From assembly GCF_014898055.3 (NCBI RefSeq), contig NW_023604861.1:102364083-102428082 (forward strand): 64,000 bases of DNA. Direction: 5' to 3'. A model generated the notes under the pieces. The model saw nothing but the letters and a program-made list of their open reading frames with translations, was not told where the DNA came from and searched no databases. Positions 23,945-36,864 of the stretch are shown here, one piece after another. Position 1 is the first letter of the stretch. Every line of letters starts with the position of its first letter. Source of the DNA: Talpa occidentalis. Taxonomy: Eukaryota > Chordata > Mammalia > Eulipotyphla > Talpidae. A program made the translations under genes and the position numbers.

Positions 23945-26475
23945 CCAGCAGATCTGAACCAATTCCGAGAACTCTCTTTTCTTGGACCATCCTCTGTGTG
24001 CCCTAAGGAATTATTGAACTCAGAATTTTATAATAATCTCAAAAAGATTATTTAAGAACCAAATCCAGATGGTCAGATGTGCACACGAATGTGTGTCCAT
24101 CCATTAGTAACAACACACAAGGATCCTCACAGCATTGTCCTCATGTTAGGCACTGATCCTTCCTCATTGGAGAAGTGGTGACATTTGATGCCCTGGGGCA
24201 TGCTGGCAGTGTACCTGCTCTACCTATATTCCTCTTTGGCTGACCCTTAATGGACATCTAAATCTTACACAGTCCATTTCATTTTACACTTTTCGTTTAG
24301 CTGACATAGCAGTTTAAAACATTCTGATTGATAGGAAAGCCGCACTATGCAGAAGTAAATACTCAGAAAGTGTCCCTCTTGGGGCTCTCAGAAGCAGGGC
24401 AGCCTGAGCCACTCGACTGGGGTAAGAGAAGTAACCCAACCCATACAATCCCTGGAATGTTCACCAGCCTATGCTGAGACTGGCAGAGAAAGTCTGGTCC
24501 ATGTGAGCGGGACCCACAACTCATAAAGGTCTATCCAGGGTCTAAGACAAGGTCTATGGGACTATGTGGAATTGGGCGCTCTGTGGTGGGAAAATTGGGG
24601 GAGGCCTCCAGAGCTCAGGCGCGAAGGATAGCAACATGTTCTGCTGTTGAACTCGGATCTGTGGAGCTAATTCTCAGCTAAGCTCCCAGAGGGGGAAGGA
24701 AAGAGATGCCAGCCCCATCCAGATTCATCTTTTTTCTCAGTGCAGCCATCTTAGACAGGTTTTAGGATCTGCTGTGGTGTGGGATAGGAAGTCAACATGT
24801 AGTGACAGGTCAGTGGTATGGTCTCCTCCCAGGAGGGAATGGTTTGTGGTATGTGGGGGTGGTGGTGGTGACCTGCTTGTCCATAGTCATTAGCTTCCTC
24901 TCTAGTTTGAGCCATCTGAGCACTTACCCTGCTCCTCCCCCTGCTAATGGGGGGGAGGGGTGTGTTCCAGATCTTTCTTAACCATCATCCAAGGCCATCT
25001 TTATGCCAAACACCAGGAAAAAATGTTTTTGTTATTCTAATTATCTTGATTTCAAGGGAAAACAAGTGAGCTATTAATTGATGCACCTAGTTTATGTTTG
25101 CAATAGGCCAGCGAGGAAGGGAAAGTAATCAGTATAAGCCACAAAATTTCACTGTTAATTGGTGGTTCCAGTGTGTTAAGTCTCTGACAGCACACCCCTC
25201 CCCATGACCTTCTCATTTCAGCCCTCAACCAGATGAAATGAAAAGCAAGTTGGCTATGTGACAACTTACATGTGGACTTTATGCGGGGGACAGGAAGCCT
25301 AACATTTCATGCCTGTGCACTTTCACCCAGGCACCCAGGTCAGCACTGTTCATTGTGACAAGTTCTCTGAACCACCCCACACAGTTGGCATCAACACTCC
25401 CGCCTTAATAAATTGAAAAGCAGGTAACTTGACCTAGGGCTTGTTGGAGTCACCAACCAATCTTGTGCTACACTTTGGAGCGCTAAGTGAGCAAAACTTC
25501 CTGTCCCTGTGTGTAGGAAACTCACACATGACCCCAAACCACTTCAGGTCATTCTCCCCACTTCAACCTCCTTCACCGTACTAGAAGCATGTCCCCAAAG
25601 CCTCCTAGATTTTAAAGATCTGTTTGTTCCTAAGTGTGCAATAAGGAAAGCCTTTTTTTCCCCTTGTTCCTGCGGCAGTGAATTCCATTTTGCGGGTGGA
25701 TCGTCCAGTCTCAATCTTTCTAATTTTGTACCCAAAGTCTTATGTGATCTTTGCTGTTCCCTTTTTATTTGCCCTGCTCAATTATTACAAGGTTGTCATC
25801 GTTTGAAAGGTTCAGAAAATGAGTAGAAAGTCTGAAAGGAATTCTGCCAGTTTGGCTGGTTTGGGCTTACCTGCTAAGCTCTGGCTCAGCTACCTATGTC
25901 TGCAGGTGCTTTTAGGGTAGCTACATTGAGCAAAGGGTACCCCCTCTTCAATATCATTACAGAGGAGTTTATAAACAATGCTTAGAAGACTGGCCAGATC
26001 TGGTCTAGGGTAGGGCTGGAATGAGAGAGGGACAGAGTTTAACTACTATTTTATAGACATAAACTGTTCCTTACTCTCTCTGTATGTACTTGTGTGTAGT
26101 ATGTATATGCACATGTGTGTATCTCTACCCACATAGGCGTATGTGTATATTTATGCCCATGTATATACATACAAATTAATCAAAATTAAGTAACTCATGT
26201 TTGTCTTTCAAAACATATTTTAGACTTGTCTATCAAACCTTAAAATCAATTTTTAAAACAGAATGGAAATGAAAAATAAATCTCCATTTTCCAAGTGCAA
26301 TGAATATCTCAAGTTTCGGGAAGTCAGGATCAAGCAAAGCCCTGGCCTGATGGTGCTCATGCAGCCTATATGGTGGCCCCTGCCAATGCCTGTGGATGGC
26401 CCTGGTGCTGCTGCTGGGTGGCAGGCTGCAGGCAGGGGTATAGGAAATAGAAAAGTTCAAGAATCTAAGCACTTG
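23945..26475. other. Anonymous non-coding sequence
   Basis: Over 2.5 kb with nothing I can assign. It contains a G-rich run near 24950 and (GT)-rich low-complexity sequence near 26090-26170. The 105-codon open frame at 25509-25826 has no recognisable motif. Confidence 0.4.
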
Positions 26476-26479
26476 GTAG

Positions 26480-26605
26480 GTGAGTGAGGGCTGGGTCCAG
26501 GTCTGCTTACCGTCACCAAGCACTGCCTGTGGAACCTTGGGCACATCACTTTCCTGCTCTGGACCTCAGTTTCTCTTCTGTAAAATAAGGGTATCCCTAA
26601 GTGAT
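26480..26605 (+). repeat. MIR fossil
   Basis: 'gaaccttgggcacatcactt' followed by 'ctggacctcagtttctcttc' and 'tgtaaaataagggtatccct' is the sense MIR core. Confidence 0.8.
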
Positions 26606-26609
26606 TCAT

Positions 26610-28270
26610 GAATTTTTTTGTAGAACCAACATTCTGTTACTTATAATCACGGGACAGCAGAATCTGAGTGTGTGGTCATAGTCCAAGGATCATCCTAAGG
26701 GCTCAAAAAAAATCTCACTTCTTGCTTGAGGATAATATTGTGACCTTGACTCTGTTTTGATGTGAGCAGGTGAGAATGACAATGTTTGGGATTCAACCCT
26801 TGCATGTGGAATTTTTTCACTTTTCTGAATGAGACTCACCGTCAATTGGGCTGGGAACACACTAGCTCACTAGGTCTCTAATTCTAGTTTCTTCATCAAA
26901 TAGCTCTGTGCTCTTGGCACAGAAGGGTTACATTTTCTCTCTTAGGGTTTTTCTATCAGAATATGTGCTATGCAAGACCATAGCTAGGGCCGTCTGTGTC
27001 CGTGTCTGTCTCACGTTGTTCAGTGGCCAGTAGCCGGGTGGTTATCATAACACTGACACATTCAGCAGTGAACTAAGGATGGCATGAGAACCTTGGCCTG
27101 CCAGCCACAGCAGACCAGACCTGGAGCCATGGTTGAAAGAGCTCTTTATTAAGAAATCATGCTAGTGAGTGCAAGGCAACAATTAGGTTTTCCAGAAAAT
27201 AGTTGACTTCTGCCTCTCGGATGTGTTTTTATAGCTTTATGGCAATAAACATTTTTTTGTTTTTAAAAAAATTCTCTCCTTTGGAAGTGTTTCTTTTGGA
27301 TAGCATTCAAAGTGGTGAAATCCTTTTATCCATTCCAGTTTGGAAAGCCCCTGTTATTTGACCAAGGCGTAACTCTGAATTTAAATTGCATGATCAGGCA
27401 ATGTCTATCACCAACATACTTATAAAGGTAATATTTCAAGTTTTCTAATTGATATGTTTTTCATTTAAGTAACTTTTGAGTTTTTTCCTGAGTCATGAAC
27501 AAAACATAGGTGAAGAAAAGTATGAAACTATTTGCACAAAATCCCACTGCTTATAATAAAACACATCTATTATTAAATTTTTTTTAATTTGTTAAGTGAC
27601 AGCTCATCTCAAAGTAGCATATTTTGAGCCAAATATGAGCATACCTGGCCAAATCTAAATCTATTGATTTATCAGTTAAGTAAAGCCCAGAAGGGAACAG
27701 CAGTAGGCATAGCAAGATACAATGATCCTCACAAGGCATCAGCTTTGTGTGTCTTTGATGAGTTTTCTCCATGTGGTAGGCATGTTGGCCATGAGTAACT
27801 CAAGGTAGATGCACCAGTCCACATGAGAATAGGTCATCGTTCCTGATATTTTTGGCTGAAAGATCGCAGGGAAGAGTCTAACTTGTCTGGCTGTGTCCTG
27901 TGCTCCTCTTTGTCCACGGAGATGGTATAATCTGATCAGCCGGGCCTGATGGCCATAACTTTGTTCCTTCTACAACTCAAAAAGTGTGCCTCTCTTTTTG
28001 TATCATGGCTTCTCATTTATAAAAAGAGCGAGAAGAATATTCTGGTCTATGTCTTAAGATTGCCATGCAGATAAATTGGTGATTACCTTTCATATGTTTC
28101 CTTAGTGGGCCAGCAGTATTGCTTTACAGTCCCGGGCAGGTGCGACACAGGCAGTGTAAATAAGATGTTGGCTGGTCATAGATTCAAACCAGCCACCTTT
28201 CCTGAATTACTGGTAAAAGGGGCTTCTGGAACCACTTCCCCTCTCTTGGGATTAATGCAGGGCTTTCTCC
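26610..28270. other. Anonymous non-coding sequence
   Basis: Nothing recognised. Confidence 0.4.
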
Positions 28271-28285
28271 TTTCCTGTGCTTTTG

Positions 28286-28553
28286 TTTTTCTTTTTTAAA
28301 AAAGATTTATTTTTGCATACAAGAACTCGGGTGTAAGCCAGAGGTGTCAGGGGGATGAGAGGATTCACCAGAGAGAGTGGGGAGCTGAACAGGCTGATCT
28401 GCTGAAATACACAGCTGAAGGGAGCAGCAGGTGAGACAGGAGAGGTCTGCAGTACCATGTGGGTAGCTACCTGGCCAGGGATCGAACTCATGCTGGAGAG
28501 CCTGGCGATAGATTGATAGTGCTGTGCTTAACCCCTGCGCCACCAGGGAGGCC
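28286..28553 (-). mobile_element. SINE, older subfamily
   Basis: The tail is 'cttttttaaaaaagatttat' and the head 'gcgccaccagggaggcc'. The target duplication TTCCTGTGCTTTT(G/T) lies at 28272 and 28554. Confidence 0.94.
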
Positions 28554-28569
28554 TTCCTGTGCTTTTTGT

Positions 28570-30420
28570 AGACCTTACTAATTATACCTGGAACTAAAAG
28601 TAGAAAACTACATTGGAATGAAAAGTTTGGCATTTATTCTTGAAAAAACCTAAACCTCTGCTGTGCATCTGTCATAGATGATAATCAGGGGCTAGTGCAT
28701 CCATATGACCCGTGCTGCTCATTTGCGTTATTTGACTTACGTGTAAGGTCCTGCTGTTTCGATGAATGGTTCACCTAATATGAAGGCAGTGCTCACAAGT
28801 GGTTCTTTTTCCTGTTCAGAAATAAGTGGGCAGAATAGCAGGGGTGACTGCCTCCTCAGGAAAGCCCCTTGAGAACTGAAATGAGTCATCACCTTCGCAG
28901 GGCACTTCTGGGAGCTCAATGACTTGGTATTAATTGAAATGCCTCTTTTTGTGAGATTGTTGTATTACAGACTAAGACAGAAATGATTGGGAGACTACGA
29001 ACAACATGGTAACTAACTATAGAAAGCCTTGACAAGATGTTGTACATGTTTCAGTTTAGAGACAGACAGACTCCGGGCTGGAGAAGCCGAGGTGTCACCC
29101 AAGCCACCTGGACGATGTCACACTCTCCTTGGGGCCCAGCTGGAGCCCTAACTCCTTCTTTGGGTGCTGACAATCTCAGACACCTTGCAGAGCACTCAGT
29201 TGTGAATTTGGGGATTATTTATTTTCACATTTTCCTTAGGAAACCAGCCCTTCCATAATCAACTGAACTTCATACCACACGTCCTAAAATTGAAAAACTT
29301 AACCAAAAAGATCTTACAATTTTATTCCCTTGAACAGTTTTCATGGTCTCTCTACAGATCTTTCTGGTCATACTCTCCTGTCCTTCTCAACAAATAGTCA
29401 CTCCCTCTTATCAAATGTCCTTTGACCTGTTTTTAAATGTATGTGATCAGTTTTCCCTTTCAACAGTCCTTTGAAGTTTGTTTACTTGTGAGTGAAAGAC
29501 CTTCCCTCCCCTATGGGTTGCAGAGCAATTACTGGAAGGTTGGTAGGAGGTGATTCTTGGCCTTGCGAAACTTAAATGCCTATCTGTGGTGAAGACCTGA
29601 TATTTGGGACTTTCAGGCCTTTGAGTCTATGAAGTTTTCCCACAACCAACCAAGCCTCTTCCTTCTTGGGCCCTTTCCCTGCTGCTGGCTCCCTCTCCTT
29701 AGAGTTGAGCTCAAGCCTCAAGTCAGGCTCTGAATCCTCTGTGCCCTGCACTACCCTGAGTGGGACTTCAGGAGCCTGTTCCAGAGTCTGCTGAGGTGCC
29801 AAGAACACACACACCCCTTGTTCCCAGTGCTCTTCTATGTGGAACTGGTGCTTTCCCTGACGGGGTACAACCCACCTGCTCCATGTTAAATTGACCTCAC
29901 TAAGCTCTATTCCACATCTGCAAAATGGGGACAATGTGCCTGTCTCATATTGTTAGTGTGCAGACTGGGGCACCCCAGGGACCCCAAACTTGCATGCTCT
30001 AAATGGGTTCTGTCATTCCCCTGCATAAAGACAAAACATGTCCTTAGTGTGCAAGAACTTTAGTAGATTAGTGTGCATAGTGAGGGAAAAAGAGAAAGGA
30101 TACAGTTTCCCACTCAAACACCCAGTCACCCATCCCCTCATGGGTAAATGCCCAGCCAAGGGGACTGCTATGGAGGCCAAGTTCACTTCCACTCCCCAGC
30201 CCTGCTGATCTGGGTCTCCAGGTTTCCCCTTCAAATGCTCCCTCTTCACCCTGAGATTGTCTCCAGCAGGTGCATCTGGGCCCAATGTGTGCATCACCCG
30301 GGAAAATTATATAGTATTTGCTTCTTGGCCCATGGTACCTAAAATATTTACCATCTGGTATTTATTTTATAGAAAACATCTGCCCACCTTGGTACTGTAT
30401 GATAGTGGTTTGTGCATTAT
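28570..30420. other. Mostly anonymous sequence with a partial MIR
   Basis: The stretch 29880-29960 ('ccacatctgcaaaatgggga') is the 3' half of a sense MIR. The 120-codon minus-strand frame at 29572-29934 starts inside that MIR, so it is probably a chance ORF. Confidence 0.5.
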
Positions 30421-30437
30421 ATAATCCTGTAACATTT

Positions 30438-30705
30438 TTTTTTTAAAGATTTTTTTGTTTATTTTATACAAGAACTGGGGTATAGGCGAGATGCATGGGA
30501 GGGTGAGAGGATTCACCAGAGACAGAGCAGGGAACAGAACAGGCAGACTGACGAAATACACTGCTGAGGGGAGCAGCGGGGGCGGCAGGAGAGGTCTGCG
30601 CGCCATGTGGGACCCTTGCTGGGCGGCCGGGATCAAACTAGTGTTGCAGGCTGCGGACAGCTTCACAGCGCGGTGCTCAACCTCCTGCACCACCATGGGA
30701 GGCCC
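30438..30705 (-). mobile_element. SINE
   Basis: The tail is T10 followed by 'aaagattttt' and the head 'caccaccatgggaggccc'. The target duplication TAATCCTGTAAC lies at 30422 and 30706. Confidence 0.94.
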
Positions 30706-30724
30706 TAATCCTGTAACTTTTTTA

Positions 30725-30975
30725 AAAACTTACTTTTTTAATGGAATTAACATTGGTTTATAACATTCTATAGTTTCAGGAGTATAACCTTACACATCAA
30801 CATCTGTACATGCTAAAAGTTTTAGTTTACCACCCAAAGTCTAGTTTCCATCTATCACCATACAACTGACCCCTTTCACCCAATTTACCAATCTCTCTCC
30901 TTCTGCAGTTCCTCTGGTAACCACTATTTTCTTTTTATAGTATAAAAGTGTTGGGTTTTTTTTTCTGATTCATTT
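30725..30975 (-). mobile_element. Old L1 3'UTR fragment
   Basis: 'tagtttcaggagtataacct', 'tctagtttccatctatcacc' and 'cctctggtaaccactatttt' follow the antisense L1M-type 3'UTR. Confidence 0.65.
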
Positions 30976-31024
30976 CTTTATCTACCACATAATCACTCAC
31001 GATAAAGTTAACCACTTTTAATAA

Positions 31025-31150
31025 TAACAAGGGATTGCTAATAATAACAATGACGTATTAGCTACCAAATGTTGAGGCCTAGAAAGGTTAAGTGTCTTGC
31101 ATGAGTCACACAGTACATAAGTGGTAGAGCAGTAGTTTGCATTGGACAGA
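31025..31150 (-). repeat. MIR fossil
   Basis: 'aaaggttaagtgtcttgcat', 'gagtcacacagtacataagt' and 'ggtagagcagtagtttgcat' are the antisense MIR core. Confidence 0.75.
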
Positions 31151-31844
31151 AGGACATAAATGATAGTCATGATTCCCGGCCACGCTGAAAACATGCTGCC
31201 CCTCACCGCAGCTTCTGCAGGGCCCCCCTCACTGCCAGGCAGCTCTGGACCCTGCGCCTTCTTGGGTGCTCACTCTGGGGCCACTGCCCATGCTTATTTC
31301 TAATCATCGTGGTCCCCAATCAGGACATTGTGCCAGAAGCGTCTATCTATTGCCATTGTCTTTTCTGTGTGGTTGTCGAGATTTAGTGGTTCCTTTGTGA
31401 CTTGGCTAATTCCCCTGCGGAAATGTAGTTTTCCTCTTGAACTTTAACTTGTGGCTCAGAGAGAGATCACTATTTTTAAGCACCACTGAAATCCATTTCT
31501 GGTGCGTCAGACTTGGTGAGTCCCCTGACTCACCCTGACGGAGCAGACACATCTCTCTCACTGAGCCTCGTTCAGGAATGTGCTGCTTAGTGGATTTTCC
31601 AGGACCCTGCACTTGCTGCTCTGAACACCCAGCTTGGGGAACTTGTAACTATTTTTCATGTTAATCCTTATAAAATAAATCACACTGTGCCTGTGTTCTT
31701 ATGAAGAGCTCCTCACGCACATTTTTAAATCTTCTCCTGATCACTTAGTAGATCCAGTAAACACATGGGTTATTGTCTGGGATATGTCTGAAAAGCAGCG
31801 GAAGGTGGTGGTGAAAGCATGATTTAGACGTTATCTTGAATTTC

Positions 31845-31925
31845 CGTGTCTCCTTGTGAAACAGGGATTATCACCTCACTGACTGTAGACTAGGGTGACA
31901 GGGAAATGAGATATTTCTTGTGCAG
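31845..31925 (+). repeat. MIR 3' fragment
   Basis: 'tgtctccttgtgaaacaggg', 'attatcacctcactgactgt' and 'agggaaatgagatat' resemble the MIR 3' half. Confidence 0.5.
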
Positions 31926-32003
31926 ACTTTGGCATCGAGATTGGCACCTCGTCTATATCCACTAGTTGACTGGGATTCTGATTCATGCATCTGAACCTCT
32001 GGG

Positions 32004-32115
32004 CAGCGGTTCTCAACCCTGACCGTGACTAAAGTTCCCTGGGTGAGCTTTTAAAATATGATGCGGAAGCTCCACCCAAGATCATGTGCATCAAAATCTC
32101 TAGGGTTACTGCTGC
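32004..32115 (+). repeat. MER5-like hAT fossil
   Basis: It starts 'cagcggttctcaaccctgac', continues 'aagttccctgggtgagcttt' and 'gcggaagctccacccaagat', and matches the MER5A order. The right end is unclear. Confidence 0.65.
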
Positions 32116-32520
32116 TCCAGAACGAGTGCTTTTATGAGGGTTTGTTTTCATCTGTGCCAGTGTCCACACCGTGACCTTTCCCAAATACAGTTACGGCTGG
32201 GAGCCTGTGCTTCCAGGCCTGTTCAGCTGCTCTTGCCATACTAAATGCCCCCTCACCCTGCCCACTGAAATGTGTGAGAATTTATATTTCAATTGTAGAG
32301 GTCCCCCCCTCCTTTTCCTACTAGGCGTTTCATCTGCCTTGATTAGTCCTTCCTCCTGCACCCCCAGCTGGTCCCGGGTGCCCAAGGAGCACAATTCAAG
32401 GAGGCACTCACTCTCTGAGCCCTGGAAGTGCAGGCTGCCTTCAATTTTGGGCTCTGAGCAGTGTTAGCCTCATCCCAGTCCTGGCCCACCTCCCGCCTTT
32501 GTACCCCCTTTATTTCTTTT

Positions 32521-32787
32521 TAAAGATTTATTTATGCATACAAGAAATGGGGTACAGGCCAGAGGTGTGGGGATGAGGGGGTGAGCGGACTCACCAGAGA
32601 GAGAGTGGGGAACAGAACAGGCAGATTGACTGAAGTACACTGCTGTGGGGAGCAGCGGGCGAGTCAGGAGAAGTCTGCTGTGCCATGTGGGTTCCTCCCT
32701 GGCTGGGGATCAAACTCGTGCTGCAGTGGCTGTGAATAGCTTCATAGTGTGGTGGTTAACCCCTTGCACCACCAGGGATCACCCCCC
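32521..32787 (-). mobile_element. SINE with altered 5' end
   Basis: The 3' part and body are normal, but the head stops at 'gcaccaccaggga' and is followed by 'tcaccccccccc' instead of ggccc. CCCTTTATTT occurs on both sides (about 32506 and 32789). Confidence 0.9.
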
Positions 32788-32794
32788 CCCTTTA

Positions 32795-33290
32795 TTTTTC
32801 CCTTCAGTCTCCACCAGTACTGCACTTTGCCTCTGTTTTGCTCATAGAGAGAGCACCACCTCCCGCAACTGCACCTGCTCAAAGCAGATGCTCACAAATG
32901 CAGGAACAAACGCTCCCCAACCCTTCCCTTAGATTTCATCATTACTCATAATTATTTTACTGAGACTTAGAAAGGCTAACTAAAGCCCCCAAGTCCCCCC
33001 AGAAGTGACAGTCCCTGCCTGGGGGCCTGGGTCTGAGGTCTTGTCTCTGGCAGGCATCTTCTGATTCCAAGTATCCCACTGTCTGGAGAAACTCTGCCTC
33101 CAAACTGTTCCATCTGGGAAACCAGCCATCACTTAAAAAAAAAAAAAAATTCTGTGTTAAGTAATTAAGCCTCAAATACCTGAGAAATTTTATTTCACTT
33201 CCTCTTCCTGACAGCTTAAACCCAGTTGTTATTTTCCAGCAGAAAAAAACTGTTACCTCAGAAAATTTGAAGTCTCCTTTTCCCCTCTTC
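32795..33290. other. Anonymous non-coding sequence
   Basis: An A14 tract lies at 33134-33149. Nothing else recognised. Confidence 0.4.
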
Positions 33291-33310
33291 CCTTTCCACC
33301 TAATTCTTTT

Positions 33311-33582
33311 TCTTTTTTAAAGATTTATTTATTTATGCACACAAGAGCTGGGGTACAGGCCAGAGATGCAGAGGGTGAGAGGATTCACCAGAGACAGAGT
33401 GGGGAACAGAACAGGCAGATGGACTGAAATACACTGCTGAGGGGAGCAGCGGGCAAGACAGGAGATGCCTGCCTCGCCATGTGGATTGCTCCCTTGCTGG
33501 CCGGGGATCGAACTCATGCTGCGGAGGCTCTGAATTTCTTCATAGTGCAGTGTTTAACCCCCTGTGCCACCAGGGAGGACCC
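33311..33582 (-). mobile_element. SINE, older subfamily
   Basis: Tail 'cttttttaaagatttattta', head 'tgccaccagggaggac'. The target duplication TTCCACCTAATTCTT lies at 33293 and 33583. Confidence 0.95.
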
Positions 33583-33599
33583 TTCCACCTAATTCTTAA

Positions 33600-34163
33600 C
33601 CCTGTTGCTGTCACTGATCACACAGAGGTTTCTGTCCCTGGAACTGCTGATGAGCCCATACTGGTTGTCTCTGGCTGCTTCTCACAGGGAAGGTGACAGC
33701 AGAGACAAAAAGCCCACTGGAGGTTTGGCTCCCAGAGTGGGGTGGCCACCCCAGAGTCCCCAGGGTGGGGACCCTGATAAAAAATGGATGTTGATTGAGA
33801 AATAGCATCCCTTAGAGGAGGGTATGCGAGGACAGTGGGACCAGAGGCACATGGTGTGACAGCTTCCCCAGAGACTGAGTGCTCTTCAGAGAGGGGGACT
33901 CTGAGTCAAGGGGATATCGGGTCAAATGCCACATCTTTCGAAGAAGTCTGAGTAAAATGAGTCATGGCCCATGCTGGCTCTGTCTGAGCCCTGGGCTTCA
34001 GGGCTCATGGTGACAACCTTACTTGTAGTTCATGACCTCCACACCCATTTCTCTTTGGGACTTACTTATCAGATGAACGTGTTGTTCATCCATTCCCGCA
34101 ATAAAAACAATACTGCGACTTCGAAATTTGCATTTCTGTTGCTACTGCCCCTCAATCAGAGAA
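33600..34163. other. Anonymous non-coding sequence
   Basis: Nothing recognised. Confidence 0.4.
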
Positions 34164-34177
34164 AAAAACTTAGTTTT

Positions 34178-34434
34178 GGGCATCCCTGGTGGTGCAGGGG
34201 TTAAAGTCAGTGCTATCAAGCTATTGCCAGCCTCTGCGTCATGAGTTTGATCCCCGGCCAGGAAACTAACCCACATGGCGCAACAGACCTCTTTTGTCTC
34301 GCCCGCTGCTCCCCTCAGCAGTGTATTTCAGTACATCTGTCTGTTCTGCTCCCCACTCTATCTCTGGTGAATCTTCTCACCCCCTGCACCTCCGGCCTAT
34401 ACCCCAGTTCTTGTATGCATTAAAAAAAAAAAAC
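34178..34434 (+). mobile_element. SINE, older subfamily
   Basis: Head 'gggcatccctggtggtgcag', B box 'gagtttgatccccggcc', tail 'cttgtatgcatt' plus A12. The target duplication AAAACTTA(G)TTTT lies at 34166 and 34435. Confidence 0.94.
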
Positions 34435-34739
34435 AAAACTTAATTTTATTGTAAAAATGCCACTGAAGTCTACATGATCAATGTCCCAGAATTTTTTTTA
34501 AAGTCTGTTTTTAACATCTCCATGCAGAGGGCAGGCTGTTAATAATGTGAAAACGATGGTAGAAATGCCTGGACTGTGATCCCGCTTCCAGGAAACTTTG
34601 TGCTGAGAGACTGATTACATAACACCCCAGGGTTCCAGCTTTTATTTCTACACATCCCGGAGCAGGAATGTTTGGCTCACTATCCTACAGAGTTGCTTGT
34701 TTCTAATTGTTAGGACCCATTGCTGGTTAATGAGGGGTG

Positions 34740-34968
34740 TATTTTTTTTTTCCTGCTTATTCTGATATTTATTTATTTTTTAATATTTTATTTTATATAA
34801 TTCTTACATCATTTTTCATTTTTGCACAGTGTATGCATTTTTATTTTGGTTATATTCCCCTTACAATTGCACCCCCCCCTTATTTTGACTCTAGTCCTTC
34901 CTTTCCTCGTTCCCTCCCCCGCCAGTGTGACTCTGGTTTATAGTTGCTTGTTGATTTTGATTTTGATT
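34740..34968 (-). mobile_element. L1 3' end, 5'-truncated
   Basis: 'tatattccccttacaattgc', 'acccccccct', 'gtgtgactctggtttatagt' and 'tgttgattttgatttt' parallel the 3'UTR of the 50.4 kb L1. Only the 3'UTR is kept. Confidence 0.8.
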
Positions 34969-35210
34969 GGATTTCTGGAGAGACATTAGCCTGGGTCTGC
35001 ACCACAGAGTGAGCCCAGTGACTTAGAGTCAGGGGCACGTGGACAGAGACTATAGGGTGGGGAGAGGCTCTCTTGCTCACGGGTCCTTTCTCCCCTGCTC
35101 TGAACCCTGGTTTCTGGTTTGGAATGAGAGTGGGTAACAGGAGTAGGAAAAGGGGAGTTCTTAGAAAGAGGTTATATTTTCTAATAGAATGTAAATGTTT
35201 CACACAGAGC

Positions 35211-35308
35211 CCCAATGAAGGAAGCCTTCACCACCAGGCTGGCCCTGAAAAGTCAAGAGTAGTGACACATGACAGAGAGGGGGAGACTGTGTGCCCCAGC
35301 CGAGCACT
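35211..35308 (+). repeat. Inverted repeat, left arm
   Basis: About 98 bp whose reverse complement recurs at 36061-36159. Shared blocks are 'aatgaaggaag', 'ccaggctggcc', 'tgaaaagtcaa', 'tgaaagagagg'-like and 'gtg(c/g)cccagc'. In the antisense frame it encodes TQSPPL...LTFQGQPGG..FLH, as does the other arm in its sense frame. Confidence 0.8.
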
Positions 35309-36060
35309 GGTAAAGTGTAGAGATGATCATGAACATGACTATGTCCGGCAGTGTCACGGGATACAAGGCCACTCAGTCCCCCCCGGCCCTCTGTCTTCCC
35401 TCTTGTCCTGAGTGGTGCTCTGGCCACTCACCAAGTCAACACTTCAGGGATATCCAACTTGCCAATGTTCTTGATCTTACTAAGTGTTGCTGCATATGCC
35501 AAATTTGCAGATTTCCCTCTGTAGTCTCTGCTGCCTTAAACTAGAGACCTGTCAGACCTTGGGGTGCCATTAATCCAGTCTATTAATTAGTCTCATTGTG
35601 TCTAGTTTTACCTCCCCCAAACCCACTGCCCCCCTCACCAACTCTATAGCCAGAGCATCCTTCTGGAGCACAACCACGATTAACAGCAGAGGTCCTGGAC
35701 TATGTGCTAATCTGCAGCACAGGGAGGGGCCCCCTCAGAGAAAGCATCCTCGAATGGCTGCTCCTGGTCCCTCCCTCTCCACCTCCTGCCCTCTGTTAAG
35801 AAAACACAGCAGGCTGCATGTGAGGGACAGGGCATTGCAGGGATCACCTTGACTGTTTGGTAACACATCACTTGCACCACATATTCCAGGTGCTCTGGCC
35901 ATGATTCAGGACATTATGATTAAGCAACAGCAGCCCAGGGGTAGAGTTCAATGTCCTGTGCATTGACAGTGAACTCCCAGATCTACCTTTCAGTTCCCCC
36001 CTCCACTTTCCCCTGGGCCCCGTTGTTCACTTTCTTCCTTGCACACCTTGTTCAGGCTAG

Positions 36061-36159
36061 TGGTCTCTGCTGGGCCACACAATCGCCTCCTCTCTTTCAG
36101 GTGGCGTTATTTTTGACTTTTCAAGGCCAGCCTGGAGGCAAAGACTTCCTTCATTTCCT
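36061..36159 (-). repeat. Inverted repeat, right arm
   Basis: Partner of 35211-35308. It encodes (plus strand) ATQSPPLFQV then LTFQGQPGGKDFLH. Roughly 75-80 % identity by eye. The repeat family is unknown to me. Confidence 0.8.
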
Positions 36160-36224
36160 TAGTACTTTGTGTGCCATTTTGTTAAGTGTTCATAACAGTT
36201 TGCTATAATTGCCTCGTACTGCAT

Positions 36225-36860
36225 TTTCGTGTTCTAATTTTGTGAAATAAACTTCTTTAGATATAATTTACAAACAAGAGAGTGCACCCATTTTAAGGGT
36301 GCAGTTTGATGAGTTTTTTTTTTAATGTATAAACCTGTGCAATAACCACCACAGGCAAGATATAGGGCATCTCCTACATTTCCAAATGTTCCCTGGTGCC
36401 CCTGTTTGGTCAGTGTCCCCCATCCAGCCCTGTGAATCCATTATCTCATTTCTACCAGTACAGGCTAGATTTGTCTTCCTTGGAGTGCACATCCATGAAT
36501 TATAGCGTGCGTGCTCTTTCATTCAGCATAAGGTTTTGAAGTTTGATCCAAGTTTTGCAGCAGTACATCATATTTTTTTCAATGAGCCAAGTCCCAGTGT
36601 ACAAATATGGCACTATTTGTTTACCAACTTGCTTGCATCCGTTATGACTTAGGTGGCTATAGAGTACAGGCCCTTTGTAGGCATATCTTTTTGTTTCTCT
36701 TGGGAAAATATCTAGGACTGGCATTGTGTAGGTCAAAGGTGTATATTTAGTTTTATAAGAAAGTGGCAGCATTCTTCTGGCAGTCTTTAAGACTTTAGCC
36801 ATCCTGGCAGGTACGCAGTGCTTATCTCTGCATTCGTTTAACTTAGACACTCTATTTCAG
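36225..36860 (-). mobile_element. Old L1M 3' end, antisense
   Basis: 'agatataatttacaaacaag', 'ttaagggtgcagtttgatga', 'cctgtgcaataaccaccaca' and 'agttttgcagcagtacatca' follow an old L1 3'UTR in antisense. The 116-codon frame (36500-36850) may preserve a scrap of ORF2. Confidence 0.65.
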
Positions 36861-36864
36861 TGAT

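Noticed and set aside
29572..29934. 120-codon minus-strand open frame with protein-like composition
   Set aside because: The start lies in a MIR, there is no known motif and no splice or poly(A) context. Probably chance.
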